A stretch of DNA of 64,000 nucleotides from Candidatus Latescibacterota bacterium (GTDB lineage Bacteria; Latescibacterota; MWCZ01): assembly GCA_022706085.1 (NCBI GenBank), contig JAKJDF010000001.1, positions 168,516 to 232,515 of the forward strand. Reading direction: 5' to 3'. Made by a program: the position numbers and the translations under genes. This document shows positions 1-8,780 of the stretch, in pieces; positions within the stretch are counted from its first letter, which is position 1; every line of letters starts with the position of its first letter. The notes beneath the pieces are model-generated. The model did not search any database, was not told where the DNA came from, and was given only the letters and a program-made list of their open reading frames with translations.

Positions 1-156
1 GCTGGACGTGGGCGAGATGTACACGTATCGGATGGTCCAGTTTCCGAGCCCGTTCACGATTCGGAGCCGCGTCGACTGGACGGCGTTGATCGCCCCGAAC
101 ACTCCGGACCCGAGGATCGCCCCTGCAGCAAGCACTATCCAAAGCGAACGCCGCAT
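1..156 (-). CDS. Secreted small protein of unknown function, N-terminal part
   Basis: The first 52 codons of a gene running off the left edge. It begins MRRSLWIVLAAGAILGSG, a positively charged start plus a hydrophobic stretch, so it is probably exported or membrane-anchored. The mature part reads LRIVNGLGNWTIRYVYISPT, which resembles the 'N-tG-tI-yiyiSPs' opening of small uncharacterised secreted proteins that usually continue into a WG-DLL motif; that continuation lies outside the window. The ATG at 156 follows a good GGGAGG ribosome site. It lies 127 bases downstream of the GH42-like gene in the same direction, and I saw no terminator between them. Function unknown. Confidence 0.6.
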   Translation of the reverse strand, partial: MRRSLWIVLAAGAILGSGVFGAINAVQSTRLRIVNGLGNWTIRYVYISPTSS

Positions 157-283
157 GCTAGCCTCCCTTTCCCTGGTGTGGCCCCCCTCGTCAACACAAC
201 TGCAGCGCCGGGGTCAGGGTGTGCAGTCGACTCAAACCTGCCTGGAAGGCGGACAGGCCTTTCGTGCAAAAATATACACTCCT

Positions 284-2638
284 TCACTGAATGTAAATAG
301 TCTCGTATATCTGTATGCGAGGCACGGTGAATCGCAGCTTGTTGCCGCTCTGATGGAACGGAAGCTCTTTCGGGGACTCCCACGGATTTGCCGCGCATAC
401 GGACTTCACGCGATGCGCGTCCACCCGCAATCGCACTTCCACCTCCGTACACGGCACAACTTCACCCGGCGGGAGGCCGGGGCCGGGCACGTCGTAATTG
501 ACGAAGTGCAGCACGATTGACTTGTCGGCCCGTGTTCCTGACCACGCGCTCGCGCGCAACGTCGGGGGTGTCCCCCGCCCCGTTATCGACAGATTTCGTC
601 CCGCGAGATCGTTCAGCAGGCCCAACAACCTCGGGTCGTGCTCCGGCGCGTCCGCAGCCTTCGCACGAAGCGAAGGAAGAACCTTTTCCCTGTACTCGTC
701 GCGCATCGCATCTTCGATATCGTGAATATCCCAGATGCGCCGGGGTATCCACTTCCTCAGGTCGTTCAACCAACGAATTCTGCCCGTGGACGCATAATCC
801 ACAGACTCCGTACCGTCCGCACCGCGACGCCATACGAGCGGCCTCAGGCGACCGATCAGGTCCGTCAGCTTCACGGAACGGCCATGTTCATCGAACGCAC
901 CCGTGTTTCCCGTAACGAGCACCCGCCCGCCCCGTGCGACGTATTCTGCAACCGCCCTCCTTCCAGAGAGCGGAAGGTACTCTACGTGCGGCAGAATCAC
1001 GACTTCGAAGCGCGAGAGTTCTGAAAGCGTTACTTGCCCTTCGCACAGGAAATCGAACAGGACGTGATTTTCCGCAAGATATCGTGCACACGCCGCCGAT
1101 TCGCGCAGATGGTGTGTGTTCTCCATATGCACTTCATCAAAGCTCAGAACCAGCCCCACGTTCGCGTGCGAAGAACGTCCGCGGAACAGATGCGGATTCC
1201 CCTCGAAAAACGCCCGGTAGGCCTGTCGGATTTCGGCAAAGTGGTACGGCATCTGAACAAACGCGCCGTCTCCGGAAAACGCGACCGCTTCGGCCGTCGC
1301 AAGCTCAGTCAGGTTACGGCTCTCCGCCCCCTGATACGGGAGAACGCACGAACGGACTCCGCACGCAGCCGCGTACTTGTAAGAAATCATCAGGTCGAGG
1401 GTATACCCGGGGGCCAGCGTTCCGGGGAAGAACTCATCCTCGAAAAAAATCAGATCCGTGCCGCGCGCCCACAGCCGTACGTTTTTAGCGTCCCGGCAAC
1501 GGCTCAACGCGTGACAGAAACCTGTCATATTACCCCAGTTCGGGACGATGAGAAAGCGCTGCGTCACCTCGTGTGCGGCCTCTCTGAGTTCCGCGTTCCG
1601 CCGCGCGATTGTCCAGGCCCAGAATTTCTGCGTATCAGCCCACCGGCATAACATGCGCGGGGTGCGAACCCCCAGCATGGAGACATCACCGACACGCCCC
1701 GCATATTCAGCACCTTCTTCACCGAGGGTGCGCTCAAGAGTTGCCAACCAGAACTTGTATGATTTCATCCAGTGGAGGCCCGTCCCTCCCTCACTCATTT
1801 TCGCTTTGCGGACGTCCGTGGTCCCAAATATCTCTTTGAACAACTCCGGTTCGTTGTCGCGGAACTGCCTGACGTACTCGGGTTGCCGGCACGCCCAGTA
1901 GATGACGTCTCCGGCAGTGGCGAGCTTTGGACGAGAGGCATCGGTCGACCCGTAACGTTCCTTAAGCTCTTTCTTTGTATATGTTTCCGAAAGAAATGCT
2001 GCGAACTCCCGCTGGCAATACTGGCAACGGCAGTGCATGATGTTGTTGTCCACAAACGTCCCGTCGTAGCCGTACGATGCAATGAGCCTCACCATCGTTT
2101 TGAGCCAGCCGTGCCAGAACGGATTGTTCGGGCACGGGGCAAAACGCAAAGGCGGATCGGTGCGCGTGAACCTGTAGGGGTAATTGAAGTGAAGGCTCCC
2201 GTCCTGTTCCCTTTGCATCCACTCTATCGGATCCACCGCCGGCTTAGGGCCAACATCCTCGGCATAGTCATCCCAACGATCAAAAAACCACCAGAAACCG
2301 AGACGTTTCTCAGGGTCGCCGCCTATGGTCTGATTGCAGATGTACGGAATGATAGTGTCGACGCCGGCAGCGTGAACGGCGTTCACCCATTTGACAGTCG
2401 CGTTTGTCCGCTTGCGAACCTCCTCGATGCCGATTGGAAATGACCACGCCAGAGGTCCCTTTCTGTCATAGTAACTCGAGGCACCGGCCCGGGAGAGGTA
2501 GGGCATGTCGTTGCACGCGTGGAACACGTTGGGGGGTGCATCACGGAGAGGGGCGACCGATGCTTCGATGTCGCTGAGGTGATCTTGATAGTTGATCAAA
2601 TAGGTCAGAGGAAGGTTTTTGGTCGTGTAGGCCGGCAT
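284..2638 (-). CDS. GH42-like glycoside hydrolase with GATase-like C-terminal domain
   Basis: A 784-residue protein with no signal peptide, so probably cytoplasmic. The N-terminal half looks like a TIM barrel of the GH42/putative beta-galactosidase type: a run SYGYDGTFVDNN is followed by a cysteine pair (CRCQYC) that could hold zinc, as in some GH42 enzymes. Around residues 500-620 the pattern (VGLVLSFDEV, FEVVILPHVEYLPLSGR, YVARGGRVLVTG) matches the class-I glutamine-amidotransferase-like trimerisation domain that follows the barrel in these enzymes. The start at 2638 has an AAGGGG site. It is 68 bases downstream of the MscS gene and may be co-transcribed with it. The substrate is unknown; catalytic glutamates were not assigned. 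Confidence 0.6.
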   Translation of the reverse strand: MPAYTTKNLPLTYLINYQDHLSDIEASVAPLRDAPPNVFHACNDMPYLSRAGASSYYDRKGPLAWSFPIGIEEVRKRTNATVKWVNAVHAAGVDTIIPYICNQTIGGDPEKRLGFWWFFDRWDDYAEDVGPKPAVDPIEWMQREQDGSLHFNYPYRFTRTDPPLRFAPCPNNPFWHGWLKTMVRLIASYGYDGTFVDNNIMHCRCQYCQREFAAFLSETYTKKELKERYGSTDASRPKLATAGDVIYWACRQPEYVRQFRDNEPELFKEIFGTTDVRKAKMSEGGTGLHWMKSYKFWLATLERTLGEEGAEYAGRVGDVSMLGVRTPRMLCRWADTQKFWAWTIARRNAELREAAHEVTQRFLIVPNWGNMTGFCHALSRCRDAKNVRLWARGTDLIFFEDEFFPGTLAPGYTLDLMISYKYAAACGVRSCVLPYQGAESRNLTELATAEAVAFSGDGAFVQMPYHFAEIRQAYRAFFEGNPHLFRGRSSHANVGLVLSFDEVHMENTHHLRESAACARYLAENHVLFDFLCEGQVTLSELSRFEVVILPHVEYLPLSGRRAVAEYVARGGRVLVTGNTGAFDEHGRSVKLTDLIGRLRPLVWRRGADGTESVDYASTGRIRWLNDLRKWIPRRIWDIHDIEDAMRDEYREKVLPSLRAKAADAPEHDPRLLGLLNDLAGRNLSITGRGTPPTLRASAWSGTRADKSIVLHFVNYDVPGPGLPPGEVVPCTEVEVRLRVDAHRVKSVCAANPWESPKELPFHQSGNKLRFTVPRIQIYETIYIQ

Positions 2639-2706
2639 CGTAAGTACCCCTTTTTCTGAGGTTACCCCCGAATCTGGTGGAGCTCAACGGCCCGTCGCCG
2701 TTCGAG

Positions 2707-3531
2707 TTACCCTGTCACAAGAGAGACCCCGTTTTCCTCGAAATGCGCAACAATCGCAAAGCGGAGGTCGCTGGAAACTTCAGACGCAGAACTCGCTTCC
2801 CTGGTCCACACTACCAGTTCGTACGTCTGGGCAGCGGCCGACATGTCCTTGAACCGCACCACGGGCCCCGGGTCAGCAAGAATTCGGCTATCCCTGCCCG
2901 CCACCTCAAGCAACAATTCTTTTATGCGCTCCGGACTGTGTTTGTTAGGAACAACGACGTTAAGTGAAGAACGGAACTGGTAGGAGGGGGTTGTCCAACT
3001 TACGAGCATCTCATTCACCAATCGGCTGTTCGGAATGAGAAGAATCGTGTTGTCAAACGAAACAACGCGGGTCATGCGAATACTTATGGAATCAACAACG
3101 CCGCGCGTATCCCCGATTGATATCACATCTCCCGAGCGCACGGGCCGCTCCACGAGGAGGATGATACCACTGATAAAATTCGATGCAATGTTCTGCATGC
3201 CGAAACCAATTCCGGCACCCATCAGGCCACTGAAAACCGTGAGGGAGGAAAGGCGCAGACCGGCCGTGTCCAGAACAATCACAACTCCAAAGAAAAGAAC
3301 AACATAGTAGAGAATTCTGGAGATCGTATATCGCGTCGAAGACTCTATCTTCCCTTTCGCGAATGTTCCCGCCGTCACTTTCCACCGGATCACTCGAGCA
3401 ACAACCCACACGAACACGAGACCGAGGATAGTTTTCGTGAGCACAGCCAGCGTGAGTGTGCCTCCCCCAAGAGTGAAAAGAGGGTATTTCCAGACCGCCA
3501 GAAACACTTCTATCAATCGGCTTCCCGTCAT
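2707..3531 (-). CDS. Small-conductance mechanosensitive channel, MscS family
   Basis: A 274-residue inner-membrane channel that releases solutes under osmotic downshock. The core is visible: a hydrophobic helix near residues 25-45, a second near 72-92 (ILYYVVLFFGVVIVLD), then the pore-lining third helix with the family's glycine/alanine pattern (GLMGAGIGFGMQNIASNF), followed by the beta domain signature RPVRSGDVISIGDTRG and the IPNSRL strand. The length is close to E. coli MscS (286). The ATG at 3531 follows GGAGGGAG at good spacing. It sits 19 bases after the aminopeptidase gene, suggesting a shared transcript. Confidence 0.9.
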   Translation of the reverse strand: MTGSRLIEVFLAVWKYPLFTLGGGTLTLAVLTKTILGLVFVWVVARVIRWKVTAGTFAKGKIESSTRYTISRILYYVVLFFGVVIVLDTAGLRLSSLTVFSGLMGAGIGFGMQNIASNFISGIILLVERPVRSGDVISIGDTRGVVDSISIRMTRVVSFDNTILLIPNSRLVNEMLVSWTTPSYQFRSSLNVVVPNKHSPERIKELLLEVAGRDSRILADPGPVVRFKDMSAAAQTYELVVWTREASSASEVSSDLRFAIVAHFEENGVSLVTG

Positions 3532-3550
3532 TTTCAGACTCCCTCCGGCG

Positions 3551-4507
3551 TCACACCATCAGAACGCCGTTATCGAGAATCAAAGATCCGTCCGCCCACA
3601 CAGTCGGTCGCAGCAGAATCCCGTCCTGATGGAACGGGGCACGCACGATGCCTCCCATTGAACGATTGTCTCCAAATGCCAGGTGCGCCGTGCCCAGTAT
3701 CTTCTCATCCTCCAGCACGTGCCCGGTCAACCGCGCGGCATCATTCGTTCCAATCCCCAGTTCAGCCAGATTTCTCGCTTCCGGGCCTGCGGCGTCCATC
3801 CGTGCGATGAGCGTTTTTGCATACACATTGCCCCGGATAATTGTTGCCGTCCCCGCCTCGACAACAACTTCGATCGGTTCCTTCAGGACCCCGCTGCCGC
3901 CGATGCAGCCATCGATTACGATAAGGCCACGGCCGGTTCCTTCAACCGGTGCGAGATACGCCTCGCCCGCCGGGAGGTTGGTAACCCCCGGGTTTCTCAG
4001 AATGCCTGTGTCGGCAGAAACCTTCCGCCCTTCGATCGAGAACGATATATCAGTACCCGCAGGCGTCGTGACACGGACCGTCCGTTTTCCCTGCAACGCA
4101 TTCGCCACGCGTTGCGTCCGTTCGGCGATTGCCTCGTAATCCGCAAGAAGCGCGCGAGACATGATATCTTCCGTGATTCCGGGGAGCGTTGCTATTCGGG
4201 CTCCTGCCTCCGAAGCCGCGCGCCGGGCTTCGGTATGGGTGAGCGACTTCGAGGTAGGAGCGAACACCACCTGGGCGGCGGCCATCGCCGCCAACACCGG
4301 GGGCGGGGGTTCAGACCCGTTTTCCGCGCGGGGGAGAATTTCGATCAGCTGAGTGTCCGCGCCGGCTTCCACAGAGGCTTCGAACAGGGCACGACCTATC
4401 GACAGACAGGGCGCGTCCGCAATTACGACCACCTGCTCCGACCTCCGGACCCCCAGGCATTGACCCACTGCAACTCGAGCAGCCCGCATCAGAGACGATT
4501 CTCTCAT
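3551..4507 (-). CDS. M29-like aminopeptidase (thermophilic metalloprotease fold)
   Basis: A 318-residue cytoplasmic protein of the aminopeptidase T/PepS/AmpS superfamily (family M29), which also contains NicX-type ring-cleaving dioxygenases. The C-terminal metal-binding block is clear: AELGIGTN, then the DEKILGTAHLAFGDN segment and an H-x-D pair in PFHQDGI. The N-terminal domain carries VVVIADAP and a PTSKSLTHTEAR stretch common in the family. It is shorter than M29 enzymes of about 410 residues, like the many 'leucyl aminopeptidase' homologues of 310-370. The ATG at 4507 has AAGAGGT upstream. It is divergent from the M20 peptidase at 4634. Peptidase activity is inferred from family only. Confidence 0.7.
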   Translation of the reverse strand: MRESSLMRAARVAVGQCLGVRRSEQVVVIADAPCLSIGRALFEASVEAGADTQLIEILPRAENGSEPPPPVLAAMAAAQVVFAPTSKSLTHTEARRAASEAGARIATLPGITEDIMSRALLADYEAIAERTQRVANALQGKRTVRVTTPAGTDISFSIEGRKVSADTGILRNPGVTNLPAGEAYLAPVEGTGRGLIVIDGCIGGSGVLKEPIEVVVEAGTATIIRGNVYAKTLIARMDAAGPEARNLAELGIGTNDAARLTGHVLEDEKILGTAHLAFGDNRSMGGIVRAPFHQDGILLRPTVWADGSLILDNGVLMV

Positions 4508-4633
4508 GAACGACCTCTTTCAGGGAACTCCGTGGTTGCGCGTTCCGGACGCGCGGCGTTAGGTTACGTATCGGGGCTCCAACGGCCTCGACGCAACCTT
4601 AGGAATTATACCACTCTACGGGGAAACGATCCT

Positions 4634-5821
4634 ATGTCGTTGCACCAACGATTGTGTGACGCCGTCAACGAAGCTCGAATCGGGCAGACGGCGCTGGAAC
4701 TGGTCTCCATACCGAGTCCTACCGGTTCCACTCGCGAAGCGATTCGATATTTCGAAACAGTGTACCGCGAGCTTGGCTGCGAAATCACGCGCATTGATGG
4801 GATCAAAGGGTCTCCGTTCGGAACGGACGCGCCCAGCGTGGCAGCGAGATTGCGTGGCACGAGTGACGCACCCACACTCCAGATAGATGGACATATCGAC
4901 ACCATTCCCGCAGCACACGCCCCCGCATCGCTCGTTAACAATGTGCTTTCGGGACGGGGCGCGGCAGATATGAAGGGTGGGTTGGCTGCGGTGATCGAAG
5001 CCGCGCGTGTTCTCCGCGAACTACAAGTCCAGGTGCCCGGTGACCTCCTGTTCACGACGCACGGGCTTCACGAGGCGCCGACCGGCCACGGAGAAGGGCT
5101 GCTCGCGCTTATCAACGAAGGGCTGCATGGCGCGGCCGCGGTTGTGGCGGAAGGACCGGTAGATGAACTGGCAGTCACCGGGCGTGGGATGGCCATTTTC
5201 ACCATTGAGGTCAAAACAACAGGCAGAAGCGGGCATGAGAACGAGACTCCGCCGGACACGCCGCATCCGCTCGTGGCTGCCGCGGAGGTCCTGAGGGCTC
5301 TGGAAGCGGAACGTGTGCGTCTGCAGCGCACCCTGCGCCCGTACGTAGGATCGGAGACAATCTTCTTCGGACAACTCCACGGCGGGGATTTTTACAATCG
5401 TTTCCCGGTGGAAGCGATGATTCAGGGAACCCGCCGGTACTTTGACGACCACGATGTCCGGGAAGTCAGGGAGGAAATGGAGGCAATTCTCGCACGGGTC
5501 GCTGAAGACACAGGTACGACAATCACGCTGGACTTCGACCGCATTCGCGATGGCTTCAAGGTGTCTGAGGATGAGCGAATCGTGCGTGCATTCCGGTGGA
5601 GTTACCGCGCACTGAACGGCAAAGAGCCACCGTTAGGGGCGTTCAAGTCGGTTGCAGACGTATCATTGCTGGTTCAGGCCGCCGGGATCCCTGCGGTGTT
5701 TTGTGGAAACAGAGGAATTGGTGCGCACGCCGACAGAGAGGAAGTGGACGTTCGGGAACTGGTTCACCAAACCCGGATGCTCCTCGGAATCATCGTGGCG
5801 TATTTTGGACTCGAGACGTGA
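4634..5821 (+). CDS. M20 family metallopeptidase (ArgE/DapE type)
   Basis: A 395-residue two-zinc amidohydrolase that removes acyl or amino-acid groups from N-substituted amino acids or peptides. Metal ligands are visible: H87 and D89 in DGHIDT, D112 in GRGAADMKGG, the E147 region (HEAPTGHGEG) and the late histidine in GAHADREEVD. The lid domain has the typical GRSGHENETPPDTPHPL. The open frame extends far upstream, antisense to the aminopeptidase gene; I chose the ATG at 4634 because conserved sequence begins there. It ends 7 bases before the heparinase-like gene, so the two form one unit. The exact substrate cannot be told. Confidence 0.85.
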   Translation: MSLHQRLCDAVNEARIGQTALELVSIPSPTGSTREAIRYFETVYRELGCEITRIDGIKGSPFGTDAPSVAARLRGTSDAPTLQIDGHIDTIPAAHAPASLVNNVLSGRGAADMKGGLAAVIEAARVLRELQVQVPGDLLFTTHGLHEAPTGHGEGLLALINEGLHGAAAVVAEGPVDELAVTGRGMAIFTIEVKTTGRSGHENETPPDTPHPLVAAAEVLRALEAERVRLQRTLRPYVGSETIFFGQLHGGDFYNRFPVEAMIQGTRRYFDDHDVREVREEMEAILARVAEDTGTTITLDFDRIRDGFKVSEDERIVRAFRWSYRALNGKEPPLGAFKSVADVSLLVQAAGIPAVFCGNRGIGAHADREEVDVRELVHQTRMLLGIIVAYFGLET

Positions 5822-5828
5822 AGGGTTA

Positions 5829-8060
5829 ATGACCATGAAACCGTGGCTTGACGAGGTTGATCGCTGGGTCCGTGAGATCGTGCATGCGTCCACTCATGGG
5901 CGCGCATACGACCTCCTGGTGGGTGATCCGCTGCCAGAGGAATGGGGCGGACAGGCGGCAATCGCTTCTTATCTGGCCGGTTGCTTGGCTCTGGACGGCA
6001 AGGAAAAGAATGACGCAACCCAGGTTGAGCGTTCACGTGAGTTCATGCTTCTTCCCGACCCGGTACACGCGTTTGCGGCCAGCCCGGCGTGGGAAGCCAT
6101 TGTTGCCCTTCGTAATGCACACATGCTGTCAGACGCCAACGAAGAGCAGATCCGCGCAGCCATGACAAAGACAGCGCAGAACGGAGTCCGCAACTATCTC
6201 GTGATTCGGATGGGAATTCGACGGTTCAACCATGCCATTACTACTGCGAATATGTGTGATGTCATCAGCCGCCTCTGGCCGGACCATCCCGACTCCGCGG
6301 AATTGCGTCAAGCCGCGGAAGATGTGTGGGGAGACTGGTGGCTGATCGGCGACAACATAGAGATTGCTGCCAATTACGAGGCTTTCGCGCAGGTTGACCT
6401 GCTCCTGTGGGCGGAACGGCGAGGTGAGAAGGCGCGGATGCTGGATGATCCTATGACGCATTTCTGGATGGACCGGTGTCTGGAGCATATGCTTCCGGTC
6501 GGCATCGTTCCAGGATATGGCGACACATGCACAATGGAGCTTTGGGCAGACTGGTTCGCGCTTTACTCCCTGATGGCAGCCTGGTGCGGAGGTTCACGGG
6601 GAAAGAGAGCCGCCTGGAACGCCGAGCGCATGTTCTCCTGGGCGGCCACCCGGGGCTGGCTGGACCAGAATCTCGGCATCATTGACGAGGTTCCCGATGA
6701 CCCGTACCGGGCAAAACAGGGCTGGACACAGATTCCCCGCACCGGCTGGTATCTCGCGCTTGGCCGTGAATGTGTGAGGAAAGCCTGCAAGGAACCGACC
6801 GCACCGCCTCTGCGGCCGGTGGTAACCCATAGAACGGTTTTTGCCCAACACGTGATGAGCGACCTTTCCTGGTCGTTGACACCGCCTGCCGGTGGTCCCC
6901 GAGTGGCTGACAAAGTCGTTCTCAAAACGGGTGTGGAGGCTACCAGCCCTGCGCTCATGCTGGGTTGTGCCCGCCAGGTCTGGCACGACCATCTGGACGC
7001 GGGGGCCGTAATCGCGTTTGCCTCGGACGGGACCGTTCACCTCGACGACACCGGATACATGCAGAAATACCCGGTGTTCCACAATCTCTTCTGGGCGGAT
7101 GCCCGCGAGAAGACGTGGCTCCATTACGGAAAAGAGGAGTACTCAAGACACCGGGAGCTCCATCGGCCCAGCGATTACCGTGTGTCCGCGTTAACCGGAA
7201 GGGAGGTTGCCCAGCTCGCCGTTATCGACTGTGAGGCCCCCCACTGCATGCCTGTCTACCACCGGCGCGAAACGATCCTTACAAGGAGCGGCATCGCGAT
7301 CATCGCCGACCATGTGGAGCCTTACGCCACGGGATTGATCGGCTCTCCGGTCTGGCACGTTCAGTACGTTCACGAGACCAAGGACGACTGGGCCGAGGTG
7401 GCCATAGGCGAGTTCCGCGGCATGAACGGCCAGCATTGCGATAACAAAACCGGTCGTTTGAGAATCCTGACGCCGACGCACAGGGACTCCTGGACGATCA
7501 TTCAACAGGAAAACAACGACCCGTACGCCTCGCCCGGCTACCGGGAACCGGTCACGCGATATTTCCATTACTGGAAGCGCAGCTTCGTGCTCCGCACCGC
7601 GCTTTCCAAGCCGACGCCACTTGCCACTGATTCGCCCAATCGGTTCTACACGGTGCTTGTTCCGTTGCCCCCATCTCACGGCCAGTCCGGTGGCAACTTC
7701 GTCGAATTGCTCGCTGAGCAAATGGACCTCGGCTTCGTAGCGCGTGTACGCGATGGCATAGTATCGCTCAATTTTACGGAAGGACAACTGGTCGGGGACT
7801 GGGGAAGCACCGACGCCATGCATATGTGGTGGGACCGCAAAGGTGTGTTCGCGCACCGCGTGAAGGCGATCAACCTACCCGAACTTCGTCTGGATACGGG
7901 CGGGCAATGGGCAGACCTGGATCTCTTCTGGGATAGAGAGGGGGTCACCGGGGTGATCTCGACCGAGCGTGCAACGACCGTGACGGTCGAGGTACCGGGA
8001 AAACGCGCTTCTTTCCGCGTTCACGGAATCACGGAAGTCGGACGCAGAACCGATCGGTGA
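5829..8060 (+). CDS. Heparinase II/III-like (alginate-lyase-fold) protein
   Basis: A 743-residue protein without a signal peptide. The first half is tryptophan-rich and helical (EDVWGDWWLIGDN, NYEAFAQVDLLLWAE), suggesting an alpha/alpha toroid. The second half is beta-rich and contains RQVWHDHLDAGAVIAF with HLDDTGYMQKYPVFHN, which resembles the H-x-D...DxGY signature of heparinase II/III-type polysaccharide lyases. I infer a polysaccharide lyase or a relative acting on uronic-acid-containing oligosaccharides; the match is partial and the activity unproven. Two start ATGs (5829 and 5835) lie behind GAAGGGT; the upstream open frame overlaps the M20 gene. Lack of export suggests it works on imported oligomers. 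Confidence 0.55.
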   Translation: MTMKPWLDEVDRWVREIVHASTHGRAYDLLVGDPLPEEWGGQAAIASYLAGCLALDGKEKNDATQVERSREFMLLPDPVHAFAASPAWEAIVALRNAHMLSDANEEQIRAAMTKTAQNGVRNYLVIRMGIRRFNHAITTANMCDVISRLWPDHPDSAELRQAAEDVWGDWWLIGDNIEIAANYEAFAQVDLLLWAERRGEKARMLDDPMTHFWMDRCLEHMLPVGIVPGYGDTCTMELWADWFALYSLMAAWCGGSRGKRAAWNAERMFSWAATRGWLDQNLGIIDEVPDDPYRAKQGWTQIPRTGWYLALGRECVRKACKEPTAPPLRPVVTHRTVFAQHVMSDLSWSLTPPAGGPRVADKVVLKTGVEATSPALMLGCARQVWHDHLDAGAVIAFASDGTVHLDDTGYMQKYPVFHNLFWADAREKTWLHYGKEEYSRHRELHRPSDYRVSALTGREVAQLAVIDCEAPHCMPVYHRRETILTRSGIAIIADHVEPYATGLIGSPVWHVQYVHETKDDWAEVAIGEFRGMNGQHCDNKTGRLRILTPTHRDSWTIIQQENNDPYASPGYREPVTRYFHYWKRSFVLRTALSKPTPLATDSPNRFYTVLVPLPPSHGQSGGNFVELLAEQMDLGFVARVRDGIVSLNFTEGQLVGDWGSTDAMHMWWDRKGVFAHRVKAINLPELRLDTGGQWADLDLFWDREGVTGVISTERATTVTVEVPGKRASFRVHGITEVGRRTDR

Positions 8061-8065
8061 AGGTC

Positions 8066-8096
8066 GAACCGGGGGCACCCCTCCGGGGTGCGCCCG
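8066..8096. terminator. GC-rich hairpin between convergent genes
   Basis: Between the stop of the heparinase-like gene and the stop of pyrE lies an inverted repeat of the form GGGGCACCCC-tcc-GGGGTGCGCCC with one bulge. It has only a weak T-run (GTCTT). The position suggests a shared, bidirectional transcription end. Confidence 0.4.
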
Positions 8097-8098
8097 TC

Positions 8099-8617
8099 TT
8101 ACAGACCAAGGTCGCTCTTTTTCATCACGGGCTCCGCTGAGAAACCCGCTGCCGCGAGATTATCTGCCGCTCCTTCCTCCCGGTCGATCACATAGATGAT
8201 CTTCACCACCTCCGCGCCGAATTCGTTCAATCGGCGCGCCGCCTGAATTGCCTGGGACGCCGTGGTCAGAACGTCCTCCACGAGAACGACTCTGTCGCCT
8301 TTCACAAGCCGCCCCTCGAACAGCTTGCCGGTGCCGTAATCCTTTGCATTCTTGCGGACGATTACAAAGGGCTTGCCCGTCCTCAACGCAACCGCGGTGA
8401 CGAGAGGAACCGCTCCGAGTTCCACCCCCGCGAGCCGGTCGAAATCCCGAGGCAGCAGGGCCGACAGGGCTTCAGCAATCGCCTTCAGCAGTCTCGGTTC
8501 CGTCGAAAACAGGTATTTGTCAAGGTAGTATCTGCTCCTTTTTCCACTGCTCAGGACGAAATCGCCCTCAAGATACGCGGCTTCCTTGATCGTTTTCGCA
8601 AGTGCAGATAGCTCCAC
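8099..8617 (-). CDS. pyrE: Orotate phosphoribosyltransferase
   Basis: A 172-residue enzyme that joins orotate to PRPP to make orotidine 5'-phosphate in pyrimidine synthesis. The PRPP-binding signature VVLVEDVLTTASQ is at residues 110-122 and the catalytic loop RKNAKDYGTGK near 88-98. The N-terminal block GDFVLSSGKRSRYYLDKY is diagnostic for OPRT. The open frame continues upstream, but a GTG at 8617 preceded by GGGAGG at good spacing fits the family start, so I use it. Length is at the short end for the family. It is divergent from the threonine dehydratase and not next to carB, which is 7 kb away. Confidence 0.92.
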   Translation of the reverse strand: MELSALAKTIKEAAYLEGDFVLSSGKRSRYYLDKYLFSTEPRLLKAIAEALSALLPRDFDRLAGVELGAVPLVTAVALRTGKPFVIVRKNAKDYGTGKLFEGRLVKGDRVVLVEDVLTTASQAIQAARRLNEFGAEVVKIIYVIDREEGAADNLAAAGFSAEPVMKKSDLGL

Positions 8618-8780
8618 GGTATTCCTCCCGGTTATGATGAATCGCGGTTTCCAGACACGCACTCGCGAGCCGTCCCTCGATGGGGATTTCGAGGCAACCG
8701 CTTGCGACTCCGTGCATCTATCAACGAATTTAAAACAGTACCCTGCCAGGCTTTCTCTCCGCAACAGGAAATTCATTACG